Source: Cytophagaceae bacterium UBA7467 (lineage in GTDB: Bacteria; Bacteroidota; Bacteroidia; Cytophagales; Spirosomataceae). Taken from it: 64,000 nt of DNA. The stretch lies in assembly GCA_002479785.1 (NCBI GenBank), contig DLPD01000018.1, positions 103,260 through 167,259 of the forward strand. Reading direction: 5' to 3'. Both the position numbers and the translations under genes were made by a program. Each line of letters begins with the position of its first letter. Positions within the stretch are counted from its first letter, which is position 1. Below the pieces are notes generated by a model. The model was given only the letters and a program-made list of their open reading frames with translations. It had not been told where the DNA came from and searched no databases. This document shows, piece after piece, positions 59,516-64,000 of the stretch.

Positions 59516-60658
59516 ATGGTAGAAAAAACACCTATTTACCTAGACAACGCGGCGACCACTCCGGTGGATCCGGCGGTTTGGGCTGAGATGCAGCCTTATT
59601 TTGAGAATTTTACCGCGAATCCCTCGTCGATTCACTCCCACGGACGTCAAGCGAAAGTGGCTGTGGAAAAGGCGCGTAAAACCATTGCGACTTTATTGAA
59701 TGCCTCGCCATCCGAGATTTTCTTTACCTCAGGTGGAACGGAAGCAGATAATACCGTTTTGCAATCGGCCGTTTTGCACGGTGGATGCAAGGTGATCATC
59801 ACCTCGCCCTTAGAACACCACGCAGTTTTGCATACGGCGGAGGCCTGGGCGAAACTGGGTTTAGCTGAATTGAAATTAGTTCGCGTGAATCCAGATGGGG
59901 CGATTGATTTAGCGCATTTGGAAGAATTATTGGCCTCTTCTGAGAAGGCCATCGTGAGTTTGATGCACGGGAATAACGAGATTGGTAATTTATTGGATTT
60001 GAACGCAGTGGGAGACCTTTGTGAGCAATACGATGCCTTATTTCATTCGGATACCGTCCAAACCATGGGTCACTACAAACACGATGCTTCGGCCTTAAAA
60101 GTCCATTTTATGGTGGGTGCTGCACACAAGTTCCACGGCCCTAAAGGTATCGGTTTCTTGTATGCAAAGGCCGGAACGAAATTCAGCCCATTGATGCACG
60201 GGGGGGCGCAAGAGCGAAATCAGCGCGGAGGTACGGAAAATGTGTATGGGATGATTGGTATTGCCAAAGCCCTTGAAATGGCCTACGCGGGGATGGATGA
60301 ACATGCTACCTACATCAAAGGTTTGAAAGCCTATTTCATCGATGGATTACAAAAGCAATTCCCGGGTATTTCCTTCAATGGAGCCTCTGGAGATGTTGAA
60401 AATAGTTTGTATACAGTATTGAACGTACGCTTCCCATCGGTGGCGGACGGCGATATGCTGTTATTTCAATTGGATATTGAGAAGATTTCGGCTTCTGGTG
60501 GTAGCGCTTGCTCAAGTGGAACTTCGGTGGGTTCGCACGTATTGTCTGCCTTAAATCCGACAGCGACGGGTGCTGCCGTTCGTTTCTCGTTTAGCAAAAA
60601 TAATACCCGAGCGGAGATCGATCGGGTATTAGAAGTTTTGAAAAAAATCGTGGCCTAG
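59516..60658 (+). CDS. Cysteine desulfurase (NifS/IscS family)
   Basis: 380 residues. YLDNAATTPVDPAVW, the PLP lysine in GAAHKFHGPKGIGFLY and the mobile-loop Cys in SASGGSACSSGTSVGSHVL. It removes sulfur from cysteine for Fe-S cluster or tRNA thiolation. It begins immediately after the glmM stop (TAA-ATG, no gap) and is co-transcribed with it. Its stop overlaps proS by 4 bp. Confidence 0.93.
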   Translation: MVEKTPIYLDNAATTPVDPAVWAEMQPYFENFTANPSSIHSHGRQAKVAVEKARKTIATLLNASPSEIFFTSGGTEADNTVLQSAVLHGGCKVIITSPLEHHAVLHTAEAWAKLGLAELKLVRVNPDGAIDLAHLEELLASSEKAIVSLMHGNNEIGNLLDLNAVGDLCEQYDALFHSDTVQTMGHYKHDASALKVHFMVGAAHKFHGPKGIGFLYAKAGTKFSPLMHGGAQERNQRGGTENVYGMIGIAKALEMAYAGMDEHATYIKGLKAYFIDGLQKQFPGISFNGASGDVENSLYTVLNVRFPSVADGDMLLFQLDIEKISASGGSACSSGTSVGSHVLSALNPTATGAAVRFSFSKNNTRAEIDRVLEVLKKIVA

Positions 60659-62127
60659 TAGGCGCGAGCAAAGATTACTCTGCGGCTGGAAGGTGCTCCT
60701 GTAAGGATGCATTTTCCAGCTTCTTCTTTTGCATCTAGTGGAATACAACGAATCGTCGCTTTCGTCAATTCTTTAATTTTCTCTTCCGTCTCAGATGAAC
60801 CATCCCAGTGGGCAGAAAGGAATCCGCCGTCTTCGATTTTTGCCGTGAATTCTTCCCAGCTGTTTACCTCGAACGTATTCGCTGTCCTGAAATCAAGGGC
60901 TTTTTGGAAGATATTGCGTTGAATGTCTTCTAACGTATCTACAATTACATCCTCAATTCCCTCAAATGGCATGCTTGTCTTCTCTCGTGTATCACGACGC
61001 GCTAATTCAATCGTGCCATTTTCCATATCCCGGTTACCAATCGCTAAACGTACCGGAACCCCTTTTAACTCGTATTCAGCGAATTTAAAGCCTGGGCTTT
61101 GGTTCTCAGCGAAGTCAAACTTCACTGAAACACCACGCTTCTTCAATGCCTTCACTAATGGATTAATGCGCGATTTGATATTTTCTAATTGCTCTTCTCC
61201 TTTGTAGATCGGTACGATCACGACTTGAATAGGGGCTAATTTAGGAGGCAAAACTAATCCTTGGTCATCTGAGTGCGCCATGATTAAAGCCCCCATTAAA
61301 CGCGTCGATACTCCCCAAGAGGTACCCCACACATAATCCAATTGGTTTTCCTTGTTAACGAATTTTACGTCGAAGGCTTTAGCGAAGTTTTGGCCTAAAA
61401 AGTGAGACGTTCCCGCCTGCAATGCCTTTCCATCTTGCATCATCGCTTCGATACAATACGTTTCATCCGCTCCCGCAAAACGCTCGTTCGCCGTTTTAAT
61501 TCCTTTCAAAACAGGCATCGCCATGAATGTCTCCGCGAATTCCGCATAGACTTCTAACATCTGCTCAGTCTCTTCGATGGCCTCTTGCTTCGTCGCATGA
61601 GCCGTGTGGCCCTCTTGCCACAAGAACTCTGCTGTGCGCAAGAACAAACGCGTACGCATTTCCCAACGAACCACGTTCGCCCATTGATTAATCAATAAAG
61701 GCAAATCACGGTAGGATTGAATCCAGTTCTTATATGTGGACCAAATCACCGTTTCCGACGTAGGTCTCACAATTAATTCTTCTTCTAATTTTGCGTCTGG
61801 ATCGACGATTACTCCGCCACCATTCGGATCATTTTTTAAACGGTAGTGCGTTACGACAGCACATTCTTTAGCAAAACCCTCTACGTGTGAAGCCTCCTTA
61901 GAAAGGAACGATTTAGGGATAAAAAGAGGGAAATAGGCATTCGTGTGGCCAGTTTCCTTAAACATATCATCCAATGCGCGCTGCATTTTTTCCCAAATGG
62001 AATAGCCATAAGGTTTAATGATCATACAGCCTCTTACCGCAGAATTTTCAGCTAAATCTGCTCTCTTCACTAATTCGTTGTACCACTCAGAATAATTGTC
62101 TGCGCGGCTTGGTAGGGATTTACTCAT
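60655..62127 (-). CDS. proS: Proline-tRNA ligase (type 3, eukaryote/archaea-like)
   Basis: 490 residues. Class II core with IIKPYGYSIWEKMQ, RPTSETVIWSTY, EFLWQEGHTAHATKQEA and GTSHFLGQNFAKAFD, then an anticodon domain and a C-terminal zinc-domain-like end (CIPLDAKEEAGKCILTGAPSSRRVIFARAY). It has no editing insertion, which is typical of this shorter ProS type in Bacteroidota. Confidence 0.96.
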   Translation of the reverse strand: MSKSLPSRADNYSEWYNELVKRADLAENSAVRGCMIIKPYGYSIWEKMQRALDDMFKETGHTNAYFPLFIPKSFLSKEASHVEGFAKECAVVTHYRLKNDPNGGGVIVDPDAKLEEELIVRPTSETVIWSTYKNWIQSYRDLPLLINQWANVVRWEMRTRLFLRTAEFLWQEGHTAHATKQEAIEETEQMLEVYAEFAETFMAMPVLKGIKTANERFAGADETYCIEAMMQDGKALQAGTSHFLGQNFAKAFDVKFVNKENQLDYVWGTSWGVSTRLMGALIMAHSDDQGLVLPPKLAPIQVVIVPIYKGEEQLENIKSRINPLVKALKKRGVSVKFDFAENQSPGFKFAEYELKGVPVRLAIGNRDMENGTIELARRDTREKTSMPFEGIEDVIVDTLEDIQRNIFQKALDFRTANTFEVNSWEEFTAKIEDGGFLSAHWDGSSETEEKIKELTKATIRCIPLDAKEEAGKCILTGAPSSRRVIFARAY

Positions 62128-62196
62128 AAATTATGTTAAAATCGTCATGTAATGTTCGTTTTTTCGTTTACTTTACGTTTAGAAAATGGAACGTTA

Positions 62197-62204
62197 CAAA
62201 GATA
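62197..62204 (-). promoter_or_regulatory. Promoter -7 box TATCTTTG for proS
   Basis: Minus-strand TAnnTTTG, 69 bp upstream of the proS ATG (62127), giving a leader of about 60 nt. Confidence 0.55.
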
Positions 62205-62245
62205 CGTTTTGTTGGGCTTTTAATTGACATCATCCGCTAAAAACC

Positions 62246-63211
62246 ATGAAAAATCAATCTTTTGCTTATTTATTGCTTGTCGGATTTGGAATCCTTTCCA
62301 GCTGTGTGAATGTGACGAATAATTCGTACGCGTCAGATGATTTATACGATGAAGCGAATCGATCTGTTCAGATTGCCAAAGTGCAGGCCGCTAAAGCCGC
62401 CAAAGAAAAGAAATACCTTGATTTTCAAGATTTAGAGGATGAGGATGTGGAAGTGATTGAGGAAGAAGAAGGGCTAGCTCAGCAATCAACCTCACGCATT
62501 AATCCAAATTTATACGAATCAGCGTATCAACGTGGACTTTCAGATGGTTTATTCAATAGTCCTTATTTAGGATATGGATATAGATATACTCCATTCTCCT
62601 ATTGGAGTCCTTCTTATTCATTCTTTGGGAGTCCATTTAGAACATTTGGGTTAGGTATTGGGGTATCTGTATTAAATCCATATTCCTTTTACAGTCCGTT
62701 CAATGATCCGTTTAATCCGTTTTTTGATCCATTCTATCGCCCATTCTACAGTCCTTTTTATGGATCGTTTTACAATCCTTATGGGTTTACTTCGATCTAC
62801 AGGACGTATAATTATTACGGTCCGGGAGGAAATTACACCGGATATAATGGTCAATACCAAACGGGGGATTTGAGGGAACGTAGGAACTTTGGTCCACGTG
62901 AAGAGCGGTCAACTAACCGAAATTCAGGTGGGAATTATAGCAATTCTCCTCGTGGAGGAAATAATTCCTATAACACACAAGGTAACAACTTGCCACGGGT
63001 AAATACCCAACAAACCTATAGTTCAGGTTCTAGCAATCAACAATATGTGGCTCCTCGCCGTAATTCAAATTACGAGTACCGGTCTGCTCCTGTAGATGGA
63101 GGTTCGCAACGTACATACTCTGCACCTTCACCCTCTTATAGTAGTCCATCTGGAGGTGGTTCAAGCTCCGGAGGCGGTGGTGGAGGAGGTTCAAGTCGCG
63201 GTCCTCGTTAA
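62246..63211 (+). CDS. Aromatic- and glycine-rich lipoprotein, hypothetical
   Basis: 321 residues. The lipoprotein signal ends in LSSC (Cys20). An acidic segment (about 60-75, EDEDVEVIEEEEG) precedes a Pro/Phe/Tyr/Ser repeat block (about 108-180, FYSPFNDP / FNPFFDPFYRPFYSPFYG). An Asn/Gly/Arg/Ser-rich tail follows (about 190-321), ending in serine-glycine runs. Probably a surface or outer-membrane lipoprotein; no family is recognised. It lies 9 bp before the porin-like gene and is likely co-transcribed. Confidence 0.75.
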   Translation: MKNQSFAYLLLVGFGILSSCVNVTNNSYASDDLYDEANRSVQIAKVQAAKAAKEKKYLDFQDLEDEDVEVIEEEEGLAQQSTSRINPNLYESAYQRGLSDGLFNSPYLGYGYRYTPFSYWSPSYSFFGSPFRTFGLGIGVSVLNPYSFYSPFNDPFNPFFDPFYRPFYSPFYGSFYNPYGFTSIYRTYNYYGPGGNYTGYNGQYQTGDLRERRNFGPREERSTNRNSGGNYSNSPRGGNNSYNTQGNNLPRVNTQQTYSSGSSNQQYVAPRRNSNYEYRSAPVDGGSQRTYSAPSPSYSSPSGGGSSSGGGGGGGSSRGPR

Positions 63212-63220
63212 TTTACGATC

Positions 63221-64000
63221 ATGAAAAAAGCTATTTTCTTATTTTTCAGCGTACTTACGCTGAACACGGCTGTGGCCCAAATCTATACTTATCCTAGTTT
63301 AGCGAAACAGTTTTCAACAAGCTACTCCTCAGGTACGGCGCGAATGCAGGCATTAGGTGGCGCGAACACTGCGCTTGGGGCGGACTTGAGTTCCATTACC
63401 GGTAACCCAGCGGGTTTAGGTTTGTATACTCGTTCAGAAGTCAATATGAGTTTAGCCTATACCGGGGTTCAAACCAAGTCTACCTATTTAAGTACGTCCA
63501 ATGAAGCATCTGAAAGTCAAATTCAAATGCCTACGCTTGGAATGGTCATTTCCAGTAATAACCTAAGTGGAGGAGATTGGCATGGATCATTGGGTTTTGG
63601 TTATTCGCGTCAAGCCATTTTTATTCAACCCATTCAAATTTCGGGTACTAACAACCGCAGTTCTCTGTTAGATAACTTTATCGAAAAGGCGAACGATAAA
63701 GGTGCCACAGGTGCTAGTTTAGATGATGAATATGATTCCTATTCTGGCACGGCTTCATCTGCTGAGGCTTTGGCCTATCAAACGTATCTAATCAATCCAA
63801 ATGCCACTTCAGCAGGCGTTCCATTCGAGCGTTTTCAGCCCTTATTGCCTACTAATCAATATGGCTCTGCTACTAATACAGGCGCATTAACTTCCTGGGA
63901 TTTTGCCTATGGTGCATCCTATCGTGATAAATTATACTTAGGAGCAGCTATGCATTTTTCAAAAATAACAGCTAGTTCCTCGACGACTTGGGAAGATGAA
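63221..64000 (+). CDS. Outer-membrane protein transport protein (FadL/OmpP1-like), 5' part
   Basis: The frame is open from ATG 63221 to the window end (260 codons; the gene continues beyond). The signal peptide (MKKAIFLFFSVLTLNTAVAQ) is followed by ARMQALGGANTALGADLSSITGNPAGLG, the N-terminal pattern of FadL-type barrels that take up hydrophobic compounds, then amphipathic strands. Without the C-terminal half the assignment stays at superfamily level. Confidence 0.75.
   Translation, partial: MKKAIFLFFSVLTLNTAVAQIYTYPSLAKQFSTSYSSGTARMQALGGANTALGADLSSITGNPAGLGLYTRSEVNMSLAYTGVQTKSTYLSTSNEASESQIQMPTLGMVISSNNLSGGDWHGSLGFGYSRQAIFIQPIQISGTNNRSSLLDNFIEKANDKGATGASLDDEYDSYSGTASSAEALAYQTYLINPNATSAGVPFERFQPLLPTNQYGSATNTGALTSWDFAYGASYRDKLYLGAAMHFSKITASSSTTWEDE

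Noticed and set aside
60601..60630. Terminator inside the cysteine desulfurase gene (AATACCCG / CGGGTATT)
   Set aside because: It lies in the coding sequence before the stop and has no T tract.

Overview
The window looks like a chromosomal segment of a Bacteroidota bacterium, most likely order Cytophagales. A freshwater Aquirufa- or Spirosomaceae-like organism is my guess; no rRNA is present to settle it. The support is the Bacteroidota promoter box TAnnTTTG in front of many genes, the absence of Shine-Dalgarno sequences, type IX secretion (T9SS) sorting domains of both type A and type B, a GldA-like ABC ATPase, and the order beta-barrel gene - uppS - bamA - ompH - ompH, which is typical of the phylum. 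The content is mainly housekeeping. I see no prophage, transposase, CRISPR array or rRNA operon.

Layout. 1-3.8 kb: a hairpin array, a terminator and secA. 3.8-7.9 kb: a small membrane protein, the DUF1800/DUF1501 pair and a beta-barrel protein. 7.9-12.7 kb: envelope biogenesis (uppS, bamA, two Skp/OmpH chaperones). 12.7-14.7 kb: a TauE/SafE relic, lspA and proline dehydrogenase. 14.7-17.2 kb: DAHP synthase/chorismate mutase, a 400-bp intergenic region filled with hairpin repeats, and an EamA transporter. 17.2-25.3 kb: ridA, gltX, gatC, aroB, pdhB, htrA, lysS. 25.4-31.2 kb: cold-shock protein, PspC protein, glycosyltransferase, APC permease, a second repeat element, and a zinc peptidase / rfaE2 / flippase operon. 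31.3-39.7 kb: GT5-like protein, DUF4270 lipoprotein, nitrilase, ABC ATPase, ribBA, prohibitin-like protein, an MlaF-like ATPase, murB, kdsA. 39.7-50.4 kb, mostly minus strand: a helix-hairpin-helix outer-membrane protein, an EAP-repeat protein, rnc, fabF, acpP, ROK kinase, YkgJ protein, tdk and sdhBAC. 50.6-64 kb: a T9SS type B protein, a DCC protein, fabD, tRNA-Gln, a three-gene sugar cassette, glmM, cysteine desulfurase, proS, an aromatic-rich lipoprotein and the start of a FadL-like porin.

The most unusual content is intergenic. Two loci (1-292 and 15858-16262) carry arrays of about 19-bp units. Each unit is a 6-bp invariant linker, GACTAA or its complement TTAGTC, followed by a 13-bp hairpin (5-bp stem, 3-nt loop, 5-bp stem). 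The stem sequence changes from unit to unit but stays self-complementary. In both loci a TTAGTC-oriented arm and a GACTAA-oriented arm lie on opposite sides of a rho-independent terminator, and each visible arm runs up to or into the stop codon of the neighbouring gene. A second palindromic repeat family, with AGCACAAAGAATAAAG arms, occurs at 21.8 kb and 28.9 kb. Its interior contains hairpins with the same GCGAAGC core. These look like undescribed structured 3'-end elements, though their function is unknown.

Functionally the genes cover outer-membrane assembly and lipid carrier synthesis (uppS, bamA, ompH, lspA, kdsA, murB, glmM, MlaF), fatty-acid synthesis (acpP, fabF, fabD), aromatic and riboflavin synthesis (DAHP synthase, aroB, ribBA), tRNA charging (gltX, lysS, proS, gatC), central metabolism (pdhB, sdhCAB) and secreted surface proteins handled by T9SS.
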